Shown in pieces: positions 1 through 8,296 of a stretch of DNA of 64,000 bases (position 1 is the first letter of the stretch; the number at the start of each line of letters is the position of its first letter). Below the pieces are notes generated by a model. It worked only from the letters and a program-made list of their open reading frames with translations. It searched no databases and was not told where the DNA came from. The position numbers were made by a program, and so were the translations under genes. This DNA is from Gemmobacter sp. (lineage in GTDB: Bacteria > Pseudomonadota > Alphaproteobacteria > Rhodobacterales > Rhodobacteraceae), in the NCBI RefSeq assembly GCF_034676705.1, contig NZ_JAUCBS010000013.1, positions 3,204,501 through 3,268,500 on the forward strand. The letters are read 5' to 3'.

Positions 1-1
1 G

Positions 2-889
2 CGGTCGCGCACCGTGATGATCGAGAGCCGCGACGGCACCCTCTCGCTGATCCCGTTCTCTGAGCGTGGCTCGGCCTATGAGAGCCAAGTCCCCGAACGC
101 CGCGACATGCGCGCCTTCGTCGTGCGCCAGTTCAAGAAGCAGGACGTGCTCTGGGCTTCGGAAATTCAGGGCATCCGTGACTTCGGTTCGGAGACGGCGG
201 TCCAGCAGGTGCAGACCGAGATCGCCCGCAAGATGCGCGCGTTGCGCAACGATGCCGAAGCCACTTTCGAGTTCCACCTCTTCAACGGTATTCAGGGTGT
301 GGTGAAGGACCCTCGCGATGGGGCGACGGTCGTCAACTACCACACCGAGTTCGGCATCACGCCTGCCACGGAGGTCGACTTCGACCTCGACAACGCCAGC
401 CCCGCCTCGGGCGCGCTCAGGAAGCGCTGCCAGGCGCTGATCGAAAGCGTCGAGGACAGTCTTGGCGGACTGGCGGCTGGCCAGATTCAGCTGCGCGCGG
501 AATGCGGCTCGGCCTTCTTCGCCGATCTCGTGGCCCACAAGGAGGTGCGCGAGACCTATCTCAATACCGCTGCCGCCGCCGATCTGCGCGGTCGAGTGGG
601 CGAGGAGGTCAGCTTCGGCGGCATCACCTTCCGCCGCTACCGGGGCGGGCTTGGCTTCGGCGTGCCGACCGACAAGGCCTACTTCTACCCCGAGGGGGTC
701 GAGGGGCTGTTCGAGATCTACTACGCCCCGGCCGACACCTTCGAGACGGTGAATACCATCGGCCTGCCGCTTTATGCGCGCATGATCCCGGACCGGGACC
801 GCGAAGAATGGGTACGGCTGGAGATCGAGAGCAATCCGCTGCCGATCTGCACCCGCCCGCAGGTGCTGCGCAGCGCACGGCGGACGTAA
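2..889 (+). CDS. Phage major capsid protein, gpE-like (5' end outside window)
   Basis: Forms the shell of the phage head. The reading frame is open to the left edge of the window, so the true start lies outside; a GTG at 14 is only the first possible internal start. The visible N-terminus (SRTVMIESRDGTLSLIP) and the C-terminal part with IYYAPADTFETVNTIGLPLYA fit the lambda gpE-type major capsid family, which is usually about 330-350 residues, so some 40-50 residues are missing. The stop overlaps the next gene's start (TAATG), showing a coupled late operon. The family call rests on remembered family features, not a search. Confidence 0.8.
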   Translation, partial: RSRTVMIESRDGTLSLIPFSERGSAYESQVPERRDMRAFVVRQFKKQDVLWASEIQGIRDFGSETAVQQVQTEIARKMRALRNDAEATFEFHLFNGIQGVVKDPRDGATVVNYHTEFGITPATEVDFDLDNASPASGALRKRCQALIESVEDSLGGLAAGQIQLRAECGSAFFADLVAHKEVRETYLNTAAAADLRGRVGEEVSFGGITFRRYRGGLGFGVPTDKAYFYPEGVEGLFEIYYAPADTFETVNTIGLPLYARMIPDRDREEWVRLEIESNPLPICTRPQVLRSARRT

Positions 890-1200
890 TGTCGGCATTT
901 GCGGCTGCGCTGGATGTGCTTTTCACCGATGCCAACATCGGCCGCGCCGCGATATACATCGCCGAGGGCGGGACGCCGCACCTCGTCCGCGTGGTTCCGC
1001 GCCGCGCGGATGAAGTCACCAGTCTTGGCGATGCCCGGCTCTGGTCAGAGACCACCCGGATCGACCTGCGCGTGACCGAAGTGCAAAACCCGCGCCCCGG
1101 CGACCGGATCGAGTTCGAGGGCGAGGCCTTCCTCATCCAGGGCGAGCCGGTTCGCGACCGCGAGCGGCTGGTCTGGACCGTCGATCTGAGGCCTGCATGA
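889..1200 (+). CDS. Putative head-tail joining protein
   Basis: 103 residues starting MSAFAAALDVLF, placed directly after the capsid gene and before tail genes. Size, position and the beta-rich C-terminus (RPGDRIEFEGEAFLIQGEPVRD) match the small head-tail connectors of lambda-like phages (FII type), which plug the portal and dock the tail. Its start overlaps the capsid stop by one base and its stop overlaps the next start (ATGA). There is no catalytic motif. The role is inferred mainly from synteny. Confidence 0.65.
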   Translation: MSAFAAALDVLFTDANIGRAAIYIAEGGTPHLVRVVPRRADEVTSLGDARLWSETTRIDLRVTEVQNPRPGDRIEFEGEAFLIQGEPVRDRERLVWTVDLRPA

Positions 1201-1826
1201 AACTCGGCATCGACATCGTCGGCGATGTTGCCCGTCTGCTCGAGGCGGAGGTGAAGGCGGGCGAGAATGCCGTGACCACGGCGATGCGGCTTGCCGGGGG
1301 CGGGCTGAAGTATGCCTGGCGCGCGCAGATCACCGGCGCAGGTCTCGGGCCGCGCCTTGCGCGGAGCATCCGCTCCGAGCAGTTCCCGAAAGGCAGGCCC
1401 AGCCTCAACGCCGCCGCATTGGTCTGGTCGAAGGCACCCGTCATCGTCAGTGCCCATGACACCGGCCCATTGATCCGGTCGAGGAACGGGTTCTGGCTGG
1501 CAATCCCCACCCCGGCCGCAGGAAAAAGCACGAGGGGCAGCAGGATCACACCCGGCGAATGGGAACACCGCACCGGCCTGGGCCTCAGGTTCATCTACCG
1601 CCGCCGGGGACCCAGCCTGCTGGTGGCCGAGGGGCGGATGAACACAAAAGGCCGCGCCGTCGCGTCCCGGTCGAAGACCGGCCGGGGCCTGGTCACAGCG
1701 CCGATCTTCCTGCTGGTGCCGCAGGTGAAGCTGCCGAAGCGGCTGGATTTGGCGCGGGACGCAGAGCGGGTGGCGGGCGGTGTGCCAGGGTTGATCGTGG
1801 CGAACTGGGTAGAGGGGAGGGTATAA
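1197..1826 (+). CDS. Phage structural protein, DUF6441-like
   Basis: 209 residues. It looks like the DUF6441 family of uncharacterised phage proteins found between head-tail connector and tail genes in Rhodobacteraceae prophages. The stretch ITGAGLGPRLARSIRSEQFP recurs, in broken form, at 42164-42414, which shows that a second related prophage once carried the same gene. It is probably a neck or tail-completion component, but no function can be read from sequence. Start ATG 1197 overlaps the upstream stop. Confidence 0.6.
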   Translation: MKLGIDIVGDVARLLEAEVKAGENAVTTAMRLAGGGLKYAWRAQITGAGLGPRLARSIRSEQFPKGRPSLNAAALVWSKAPVIVSAHDTGPLIRSRNGFWLAIPTPAAGKSTRGSRITPGEWEHRTGLGLRFIYRRRGPSLLVAEGRMNTKGRAVASRSKTGRGLVTAPIFLLVPQVKLPKRLDLARDAERVAGGVPGLIVANWVEGRV

Positions 1827-1840
1827 GCCGCTTCTCGCCG

Positions 1841-2131
1841 TCAGTAGCCAGCCTCGCGCTGATGGCGCACGGCCAAGACCACTGCGGTTTCGCCGTCGAA
1901 CCGATAGAGCGAGACATAGCCACTGTCGCCAAAGGTAATGAACCACTCGCGGAATTCCGGGTCCATATCCTCGACCGGCCTCCCGGCACCAGGCTGATTG
2001 CGCAGGATGTTCATGCTCTCGCGGATCGATTTGGCAGCGTGTCGGGCAGCGCCAGGATGCTTTTCGGCAAGGAGGCGATAGAGCCGTTCGACATCCCGCA
2101 GCGCGGCGGGAGACCAGATCAGATGTGGCAT
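1841..2131 (-). CDS. RelE/ParE-family toxin (prophage cargo)
   Basis: 96 residues, MPHLIWSPAALRDVERLY..., with the ParE/RelE pattern of an N-terminal W-S-x-x-A-x-x-D-x-x-x-Y helix and a C-terminal strand ending V-L-A-V-R-H-Q-R-E-A-G-Y. Such toxins act on DNA gyrase (ParE) or ribosome-bound mRNA (RelE). It is encoded against the direction of the phage late operon and overlaps its antitoxin (2119-2403) by 13 bases. A close paralogue sits at 47318-47608 in the same place relative to the tail gene of the second prophage. Which target it hits cannot be told. Confidence 0.85.
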   Translation of the reverse strand: MPHLIWSPAALRDVERLYRLLAEKHPGAARHAAKSIRESMNILRNQPGAGRPVEDMDPEFREWFITFGDSGYVSLYRFDGETAVVLAVRHQREAGY

Positions 2132-2403
2132 TCAGGAGCAGCCACCTCTTCGCCTGCTTCCAGCTTGGCAAGCCAGGCATCGGCTTCGTCATGTGTGATG
2201 TGCCTGGCCGTAGCCTGATATTCCTGCCAGGCCTGCATCCCGGCCTGCCGGAACGCTTCGCGCTTCTCCTCGCGATCGACGAACTGCGCCACCGCCTCAC
2301 GCAGCATCCAGTGGGTGGAGCGGTCCTTCGCATCCGCCAGCCGCTTGAGGCGGTCACGGGTGTCCTGATCGAGCTTTACGGCGATGGGGCGGACAGCGTT
2401 CAT
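2119..2403 (-). CDS. Ribbon-helix-helix antitoxin partner of the ParE-like toxin
   Basis: 94 residues starting MNAVRPIAVKLDQDTRDRLKRLAD, a CopG/ParD-type ribbon-helix-helix fold (strand then two helices) that should bind DNA and neutralise the toxin through its acidic C-terminal half. I chose ATG 2403, not the longer upstream reading frame, because the paralogue at 47596-47880 begins at the equivalent methionine and the DNA upstream is a conserved non-coding promoter block. It is transcribed first, antitoxin before toxin, as usual for these pairs. Confidence 0.85.
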   Translation of the reverse strand: MNAVRPIAVKLDQDTRDRLKRLADAKDRSTHWMLREAVAQFVDREEKREAFRQAGMQAWQEYQATARHITHDEADAWLAKLEAGEEVAAPECHI

Positions 2404-2491
2404 AGAGGCGACTCCGGACGAGTATTCACGGGTATTACCTTTAGCATATCCGCGACCTTCACAGAAGTCACAATTCAGGAAATGCGCTGTC
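2404..2491 (-). promoter_or_regulatory. Promoter/operator of the prophage toxin-antitoxin pair
   Basis: On the minus strand this holds TTGTGA, a 19-base gap and TATGCT, then GGTAATACCC and TGAATACTC, in which AATAC occurs twice 11 bases apart, one helical turn. The same block recurs before the second copy (47881-47960) with the gap length kept although the spacer bases differ. That supports a real -35/-10 pair and an autoregulatory operator for the antitoxin. Promoter activity is inferred. Confidence 0.5.
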
Positions 2492-2911
2492 ATGCCCTCC
2501 ACCCGCGAAGCCATCCTCGCCGCGCTGCACGCGCGGCTCTCGGCGCTGCCCGCCACCGCCTTGCGCGGCGATGTGCTGCCTGAGCGCCTGCCCGCCGCAG
2601 GCCTCCTGATCCTGCGCGACGGCGAGCCGGGGGAGCCGGAGGTCACGCTGTCACCACTGCGCTATCACTACCAGCACCGGGCAGAGGTTGAAGCTGTGGT
2701 GCAGGGCACGAGGCGGGACCCGGGTTTCGACACGCTCTGCGCCAGCGTGGGTGCTGCGTTGGCCGCCGACCGCACGCTGGGCGGCCTCTGCGACTGGCTC
2801 GAGGCGGAAGCGCCGCGACCGGTCGATCTGCCGGTGGATGGCGCGGCGAGTCTGAAGGCGGCGGTGATTCCGATCATCTTGCACTACTCGACGGCCGATC
2901 CGCTCGGGTAG
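2492..2911 (+). CDS. Phage minor tail protein / tail terminator-like
   Basis: 139 residues, starting MPSTREAILAALHARLSALP. It lies just before the tail tube gene, the position of the tail terminator in lambda-type phages. In this family of alphaproteobacterial prophages it is often misnamed acyl-CoA transferase. A paralogue at 47970-48389 is about 85% identical by eye and holds the same position. Start ATG 2492 is chosen because the paralogue starts at the same residue. The role is inferred from order. Confidence 0.6.
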   Translation: MPSTREAILAALHARLSALPATALRGDVLPERLPAAGLLILRDGEPGEPEVTLSPLRYHYQHRAEVEAVVQGTRRDPGFDTLCASVGAALAADRTLGGLCDWLEAEAPRPVDLPVDGAASLKAAVIPIILHYSTADPLG

Positions 2912-2921
2912 GACGAACGAA

Positions 2922-3368
2922 TCACTTGCGGCGACATGTTCGGTAGTAACCGCCCGAGAAACGGCAATACTCTCGCGCCACGCCTGCGGCGATCATCACG
3001 GCAGCGATGTCGCGCCCGTCAGGAAGGAAGCACTGGCCGACGATCCGGCCATAGCGATCGATGTCGCGCACGCGGCAGGTCAGACTTTGTCCCGAGATCA
3101 GTCCTCGCAGGATCGAAGTTGCTGCAGACGCGCCCCGTTCGTTGCGTTCCGGAGCGTCGAGGCCCCAGACACGGATCGACTGATCAATGCCCCGCAGAGA
3201 GAACGTATCGCCATCGGTCACATGACGGACCTTTCCACTGACAGTGTCGGTCTGCGCGGACAGTGAACTGACAAGAACAACAAGCACGACCAGTATCGGA
3301 ACGAGCATCTTGACGATGATCGGCCAGCCGGAGCTGCTGAACGCGGAACTGGACCATGGAATGCGCAT
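2922..3368 (-). CDS. Secreted thermonuclease-like nuclease (SNase fold), phage moron
   Basis: 148 residues. The N-terminus has a hydrophobic segment (IIVKMLVPILVVLVVLVSSL) typical of a signal peptide or anchor, then a staphylococcal-nuclease fold: VRHVTDGDTFSL, RVWGLDAPERNERG, CRVRDIDRYGRIVGQCF, with the conserved Asp, Arg and Glu of the family. It is encoded against the late operon. In the second prophage the flanking genes are only 24 bases apart (48390-48413), so this roughly 500-base block is an insertion (moron) here. It may degrade DNA outside the cytoplasm. ATG 3368 is chosen because the signal segment begins there. Confidence 0.8.
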   Translation of the reverse strand: MRIPWSSSAFSSSGWPIIVKMLVPILVVLVVLVSSLSAQTDTVSGKVRHVTDGDTFSLRGIDQSIRVWGLDAPERNERGASAATSILRGLISGQSLTCRVRDIDRYGRIVGQCFLPDGRDIAAVMIAAGVAREYCRFSGGYYRTCRRK

Positions 3369-3433
3369 GACTTCCATCTGCGCGATGTCCTGACCGAAGG
3401 CAACGGCGCTTTTGCACATTGAAGGAGAACACG

Positions 3434-4378
3434 ATGGCACGAGCCCAGGGGGCGCGGGCGCGGATGGCGCTTGCGTTCGAGACGACCTATGGCACGCCGC
3501 CCGCCAGCGGCTACACGCGGATGCCGTTTGCCAGCGCCTCGCTCGGCGCGGAACAGCCGCTGCTGAACTCCGAGCTTCTCGGCTATGGCCGCGATCCGCT
3601 GGCGCCGATCAAGGATGCGGTCACCGCCGACGGCGATGTCGTTGTCCCGCTTGACGCAGAGGCCTTCGGCTTCTGGCTGAAGGCCGCGTTTGGCGCGCCG
3701 ACCACCACCGGAACCGCACCAGGACCGTTCACCCATACCTTCCAGTCCGGCAGCTGGACGCTACCCAGCATGGCGATCGAGACCGCCATGCCCGAGGTGC
3801 CGCGCTATGCCATGTATACAGGCGTGGTGCTGGACCAGCTTAGCTGGCAGATGCAGCGCTCGGGTTTGCTGACGGCCACCGCGCGGCTTGTGGCGCAGGG
3901 CGAGACGGTCGCCACCACCAGCGGCGCGGGAACACCGGCGGAACTCGACCTGATCCGCTTCGGTCACTTCAACGGTGGGATCAAGCGCAACGGTACAGCG
4001 CTCGGCAACGTGATTTCCACCGAAATCACCTACGCCAACAATTTCGACCGGATCGAGACCATCCGCGCAGACGGCCTGATCGACGGCGCGGATCCCGGCA
4101 TGGCGGCGCTGACGGGGCGGATCGAGGTGCGCTTTGCCGATCAGGTTCTGGCAAACCAGGCCATCACCGGGGATCCGTGCGAGATCCAGCTCGCCTGGAC
4201 GCTGCTGTCGGGCCAGAGCCTGACCATCACCGTTCACGCGGTCTACCTGCCGCGCCCGCGCATCGAGATCCCGGGGCCGCAGGGCATCCAGGCCAGCTTC
4301 GACTGGCAGGCGGCCCGCGACCCCACGCTGGGCCGAATGTGCACCGTTACCCTTGTCAACGACATCGAAGGCTATTGA
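3434..4378 (+). CDS. Phage tail tube protein
   Basis: 314 residues, starting MARAQGARARMALAFETTYGT. It forms the stacked rings of the flexible tail tube. Length, position after the terminator gene and before the tail chaperone, and the repeated strands with an Ig-like C-terminal half match tail tube proteins of siphophages in this group. Start ATG 3434 has a good ribosome site (GAAGGAGAA). The first 105 or so residues recur in the chimeric pseudogene at 48414. Confidence 0.75.
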   Translation: MARAQGARARMALAFETTYGTPPASGYTRMPFASASLGAEQPLLNSELLGYGRDPLAPIKDAVTADGDVVVPLDAEAFGFWLKAAFGAPTTTGTAPGPFTHTFQSGSWTLPSMAIETAMPEVPRYAMYTGVVLDQLSWQMQRSGLLTATARLVAQGETVATTSGAGTPAELDLIRFGHFNGGIKRNGTALGNVISTEITYANNFDRIETIRADGLIDGADPGMAALTGRIEVRFADQVLANQAITGDPCEIQLAWTLLSGQSLTITVHAVYLPRPRIEIPGPQGIQASFDWQAARDPTLGRMCTVTLVNDIEGY

Positions 4379-4380
4379 CC

Positions 4381-4818
4381 ATGATCCGTCTCGATCTTTC
4401 CTCCGCGCCGAAATGGCTCGATCTCGGGGCCGGCCTGCGCCTGCATGTCCTGCCCGTCAGCACCGCAATCATGGTCGCCGCGCGCAACGATGCGGCGGTC
4501 GAAGCGCTGCCTGCGGATGCCAGCCGGGAGGAGCAGGCACTGGCGATGGCCAAGGCCGTCGCCCGCCGTGTCGTTACCGCCTGGGAGGGTGTGGGCGATA
4601 CCGGGGGCAATCCCGTTCCCGTCACACCGCAGGGGATCGACGCGCTGCTCGACATCTGGCCGGTGTTCGAGGCTTTCCAGGCCCACTGCCTCGCGCCGCA
4701 TCTGATGCTGGAACAGGAAAAAAACGCCTTCGCGCCCTCGCCGACTGGCACTTCGGAGGGGGCGGGGGTTATTGCGAAGCCTGCGCGGGCCCGTGCCCGG
4801 ACTGCCCGGCGCGGCTGA
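4381..4818 (+). CDS. Tail assembly chaperone, short product (gpG-like)
   Basis: 145 residues starting MIRLDLSSAPKWLDLGAG, two bases after the tail tube gene. Its position between tail tube and tape measure is that of lambda gpG, which guides tube polymerisation on the tape measure. The frame contains a perfect -1 slippery heptamer at 4719-4725, and the alternative frame runs on to 5072 with protein-like sequence. The last 30 residues of this short frame are low-complexity (AKPARARARTARRG), as expected for a tail not under strong constraint. Confidence 0.7.
   Translation: MIRLDLSSAPKWLDLGAGLRLHVLPVSTAIMVAARNDAAVEALPADASREEQALAMAKAVARRVVTAWEGVGDTGGNPVPVTPQGIDALLDIWPVFEAFQAHCLAPHLMLEQEKNAFAPSPTGTSEGAGVIAKPARARARTARRG
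4719..4725 (+). promoter_or_regulatory. Slippery heptamer A_AAA_AAC for -1 ribosomal frameshift
   Basis: In the zero frame the codons read GAA AAA AAC, giving the classical X_XXY_YYZ heptamer A-AAA-AAC. A slip of one base back leads into the frame that ends at 5072. A GC-rich tract follows (GGAGGGGGCGGGGG near 4757) that could fold downstream. This is the placement of the frameshift in lambda G/GT and many siphophages. Confidence 0.75.
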
Positions 4819-5072
4819 ACCGTCCGCAAACTCCGGAAGGCTGGCAGGTCTGGGATCTGGCGCAGCGGCTTGGCGGCCAGTTGCGCATCGCCGCTGGCAT
4901 GGGTGGCATGGCGGTGCTCGGCTGGGACATGACCGCGGCGCTCGCCATGGCCGGTTCGCTCGGGCTCGATCCGCTGATCGCCGCCGAATGCCTCCCCGAA
5001 CTCGAGGCCGTGATGGTCCGCAAGCTCAACGAACAGATGGTCGCCGGTGATCGGCATGGGTCGGGGCAATGA
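4725..5072 (+). CDS. -1 frame extension of tail assembly chaperone (gpGT-like part, DUF7697-like)
   Basis: Continuing from the slip site this frame encodes about 115 residues: RLRALADWHFGGGGGYC, a CxxC-x3-CxxC cluster (CEACAGPCPDC) and WQVWDLAQRLGGQLRIAAG...VLGWDMTAALAMAG, a pattern I associate with DUF7697-type proteins next to tape measure genes. There is no good ATG start in this frame, so fusion by frameshifting (about 230 residues in all) is the simplest explanation. The C-terminal domain should bind the tape measure, as gpT does. Confidence 0.65.
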   Translation, partial: RLRALADWHFGGGGGYCEACAGPCPDCPARLNRPQTPEGWQVWDLAQRLGGQLRIAAGMGGMAVLGWDMTAALAMAGSLGLDPLIAAECLPELEAVMVRKLNEQMVAGDRHGSGQ

Positions 5073-5116
5073 ACCCGGCCCACCGGCCTTGTCCCACCCG
5101 TCAGGAAGTCTGATCC

Positions 5117-7279
5117 ATGGCCCAGAAACGCGTTTCCGTCCGCCTTGTCGCCGAGGGCGGTCGGCAGGTGAAGGCCGAGTTTCAGGGCGTCGGCGATGCG
5201 GGCGAGAGCAATTTCCGGCGCATCGAGCGGCAGGTCGACATCACCGGCGCGGTGGTGCGCCGGGTGATGGGCATCCTCGGCGCCGCAATCAGCACGAGCC
5301 AGCTCGTGGCCTATGCCAACCAGTGGACCGACCTGCGCTCGCGGGTCGATCTCGCCACCGGCAGCCAGGAAGCGGGCGCGGCCGTCATGGACCGGTTGGC
5401 CGCCATGGCACGGCGGACCTATTCGAGCCTCGGCCAGACCACGGAGTCCTGGCTTGCCAATGCCACGGCGCTGCGCGAGCTGGGGCTGACGACGGGGGAA
5501 AGCCTCGATTTCACCGAGGCGCTGAACAACGCCATGGTGGTGTCGGGCGCGCGGGCCGAACGCGCCGCCTCGGTACAGACCGCACTTTCGCGGGCCATGG
5601 CGCTCGGCAAGCTCAGTGGCGATAACCTCAACACCGTTATCCAGAGCGGCGGGCGGCTCGCGGAACTGCTGGCGGCCAAGCTCGGCACCACCGTCTCGGG
5701 CCTGCGCACCCTCGGCCAGGAGGGCGCGATCACTGGCGATGTCATCCGCACGACGCTGATCGGCAATCTCGACCTGCTGCGCGAGGAAGCCGACAGCATG
5801 CCGGCAACCATCGGCGATGCCTTCACGCTGATCGGCAACGCCGCCCTGCAGCTGGTCGGCACCTGGGATCAGATGCTTGGTGCCTCATCGACGGTGGCCG
5901 GAGCGCTGATCGGGCTCGCCGACAATCTCGAGAGGCTGGCGGCCATCGGGCTTGCCTTTGCGGGCCTCATGGCCGGGCGCTGGGTCGCGGGGCTCGTTGC
6001 TGGCCGCGTCGCGACCCTCGGCCTGTCCGGCGCGCTGACGCTCCTGCGCGGTGCCCTGATCCGCACCGGGATCGGGGCGCTGGTCGTCGGCGCAGGCGAG
6101 TTGATCTACTGGTTCGGCCAGCTGGTGAAGGGCGCCGGGGGCTTTGGCGCGGCGTTGGAGCTGCTGGGCAATCTCGCCCGTGCTGTCTGGGACGGGATCA
6201 AGGCCACCACCAGTTCGCTGGTCGACGACTTCCGGGCACTGAAGGCAGACATCGAAGGCATCTGGACCCGGCTGATGGCCTTCCTGGCCAGCAAATGGGC
6301 CGGGTTCCTCGGGATGATCGGTCCGACCTTCAATGCGGTGTCGGAGCGGATCGGCGCGGATGTCCGGATCGACTGGTTCGGGGCCGAGGCCCAGGCCTCG
6401 ATGCTCGAGCACGCAGCCAGCAATGCAGGCACCATGGCCGACCGCTATCGCCAGCGCGCGGCGAACACCCGGGCCGGGGCCTTTGACGGCGTGCGCCCGG
6501 CAATGACCGCGCTGGTCGAGGCGGTGAACGGCTCCGGGACGGAAACTGACGATGCGCTCGGGGCAGCTGCGGCCGGGGCCGGGCGCGTCACGGCAGCGCT
6601 GAACGCGGCGGAAACGGCGGCCGGGAGTGCCGGAGCCGCTGGACGCAGTGCTGGCGAGCAGACAAAGGCCGGTACCAAGGCTGCCGCGACCGGCTGGCAG
6701 GCGGTCACGGCCGCCCTGGCCAACTACGCGACCAAGGCCCGCGAGATCGGCGGCGACATCGGCGATACGCTGGTCGGGGCCTTCCAGAGTGCCGAGACGG
6801 CCATCGGCGAGTTCGTGAAGTCCGGCAAGCTGAAATTCGGCGACCTGGTGACCTCGCTGATCGCCGATCTGGCGAAGCTGGCGGCGCGACGCTTCATCCT
6901 CGGCCCCATAGCCAATGCGCTGTCTGGCGCACTGGGCGGTGCGGGCGGGATGTTCGCCTCGGTCCTTCATGCAGGCGGCATGGTCGGCGCCCCAGGTCCC
7001 GGCCGGGTGGTCCCGGCGCTGGCCTTCGCCCATGCCCCCCGCATGCATTCCGGCGGCTGGGCGGGCCTGCGGCCCGACGAGGTGCCCGCCATCTTGCAGC
7101 GCGGGGAACGGGTACTGTCGCGCCGCGAGGCGGCCGGGTACGGCGCCACCGCTCCAGTCGCCGCCGCACCGGTGAGCATCACCATCATGACGCGCGACGC
7201 CGAGAGCTTCCGCCAGTCGCGCACGCAGGTCGCCAGCGACATCGCCCGCGCGGTGTCGATGGGGCGGCGCGGCATGTGA
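5117..7279 (+). CDS. Phage tail tape measure protein
   Basis: 720 residues starting MAQKRVSVRLVAEGGRQV. It sets tail length and helps DNA entry. Features: N-terminal coiled region, a TMP-type core around residues 60-250 (TWLRELGLTT-like repeats, LSGDNLNTVIQSGGRLAELLA), hydrophobic stretches at about 260-340, an Ala/Gly-rich stretch at 470-540, and the usual C-terminal HSGGWAGLRPDEVPAILQRG motif. Its modest length suggests a short tail. It follows the tail chaperone with a 44-base gap, the normal order. Confidence 0.85.
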   Translation: MAQKRVSVRLVAEGGRQVKAEFQGVGDAGESNFRRIERQVDITGAVVRRVMGILGAAISTSQLVAYANQWTDLRSRVDLATGSQEAGAAVMDRLAAMARRTYSSLGQTTESWLANATALRELGLTTGESLDFTEALNNAMVVSGARAERAASVQTALSRAMALGKLSGDNLNTVIQSGGRLAELLAAKLGTTVSGLRTLGQEGAITGDVIRTTLIGNLDLLREEADSMPATIGDAFTLIGNAALQLVGTWDQMLGASSTVAGALIGLADNLERLAAIGLAFAGLMAGRWVAGLVAGRVATLGLSGALTLLRGALIRTGIGALVVGAGELIYWFGQLVKGAGGFGAALELLGNLARAVWDGIKATTSSLVDDFRALKADIEGIWTRLMAFLASKWAGFLGMIGPTFNAVSERIGADVRIDWFGAEAQASMLEHAASNAGTMADRYRQRAANTRAGAFDGVRPAMTALVEAVNGSGTETDDALGAAAAGAGRVTAALNAAETAAGSAGAAGRSAGEQTKAGTKAAATGWQAVTAALANYATKAREIGGDIGDTLVGAFQSAETAIGEFVKSGKLKFGDLVTSLIADLAKLAARRFILGPIANALSGALGGAGGMFASVLHAGGMVGAPGPGRVVPALAFAHAPRMHSGGWAGLRPDEVPAILQRGERVLSRREAAGYGATAPVAAAPVSITIMTRDAESFRQSRTQVASDIARAVSMGRRGM

Positions 7280-7328
7280 GGCAACCGCTGCCGACAACAC
7301 GGCGCGTGAGGCAGTTCGGAGAGAATGG

Positions 7329-7955
7329 ATGGCTTTCCACGAGGTCCGGTTTCCGGACGCGATCAGCCGTGGTGCGCGCGGCGGGCCGGAACGGCGCACG
7401 CAGGTGGTGGAACTCGCCTCGGGCGACGAGGAAAGGAATGCCAGCTGGGCCAACTCGCGGCGCCGCTATGACATTGCCTATGGCATCCGGCGTGCCGACG
7501 ATCTGGCGGCGGTGGTCGCCTTCTTCGAGGCCCGCAACGGCCGCCTCTGTGGCTTCCGCTTCAAGGACTGGGCCGATTACACGTCCTGCCTGCCGTCGCA
7601 GGCGCCGGGGCCACTGGATCAGGTGATCGGCACCGGCGACGGGGCAACCACCCTGTTCCCGCTGGTGAAGCGCTACATCTCCGGTGCGCAGACCTGGACG
7701 CGAGCGATCACCAGGCCTGTCGCTGGCACAACCCGAATCGCGCTCGGCGGGGTGGAACAAGCCGAGGGCTGGGCTGTCGATCCGAGCTCCGGCTTTGTCA
7801 CCTTCGCGGCCCCGCCCGCCAATGGCGCTGCGATCACCGCAGGCTTCGAGTTCGACGTCCCGGTCCGCTTCGACACCGACACGCTCGACGTGACGCTGGA
7901 CCTCGAGCGCATGGGCTCGATCCCCTCCATTCCGCTTCTGGAGATCCGCAGATGA
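7329..7955 (+). CDS. DUF2460 distal tail protein (GTA gp12-like)
   Basis: 208 residues beginning MAFHEVRFPDAISRGARGGPE. The opening and GFRFKDWADY are hallmarks of DUF2460/TIGR02217 proteins, the counterparts of gene transfer agent gp12, which forms the distal tail hub after the tape measure. The upstream neighbour is the tape measure, as in gene transfer agents, but here the lysis genes follow instead of gp13. The stop overlaps the holin start (ATGA). Confidence 0.85.
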   Translation: MAFHEVRFPDAISRGARGGPERRTQVVELASGDEERNASWANSRRRYDIAYGIRRADDLAAVVAFFEARNGRLCGFRFKDWADYTSCLPSQAPGPLDQVIGTGDGATTLFPLVKRYISGAQTWTRAITRPVAGTTRIALGGVEQAEGWAVDPSSGFVTFAAPPANGAAITAGFEFDVPVRFDTDTLDVTLDLERMGSIPSIPLLEIRR

Positions 7956-8296
7956 ACGATGACCCCGGCTTTGTCGCCGCCGTCTGGCGCGAACTGGCCG
8001 CGTCCACGGCCGTGATCCTGGCCGCCTGGGGCGCCCTGGGCGGGGCAACCAATGCGCTGACCACCCGCATGCGGCTGCGCGATGCGATCCGGCACATCCT
8101 GCTCGGGGGCCTGATCGCCGCCGGAATGGGCAGCCTGTCCATGGCGCTGGTGGTGCGCTGGCTGGCTCTGCCGCCCGAGGCCATTCCGGCCGGGGGCGCG
8201 GCAGGCTCGGCCGCCTATCTCGTCGGAGTCTTCGGCCCTGCGGTGATCGAGATCGCGCTGGCCCGCCTGCACGGCAAGGGGGGCGGTCATGGCTGA
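7952..8296 (+). CDS. Putative phage holin
   Basis: 114 residues with three hydrophobic segments (about 15-35, 47-68, 82-103) and a short charged tail LHGKGGGHG. Location just upstream of the endolysin gene, small size and membrane topology point to a holin that makes the membrane lesion for lysis. I cannot place it in a named holin class. It is tightly coupled to both neighbours by overlapping codons. Confidence 0.65.
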   Translation: MNDDPGFVAAVWRELAASTAVILAAWGALGGATNALTTRMRLRDAIRHILLGGLIAAGMGSLSMALVVRWLALPPEAIPAGGAAGSAAYLVGVFGPAVIEIALARLHGKGGGHG

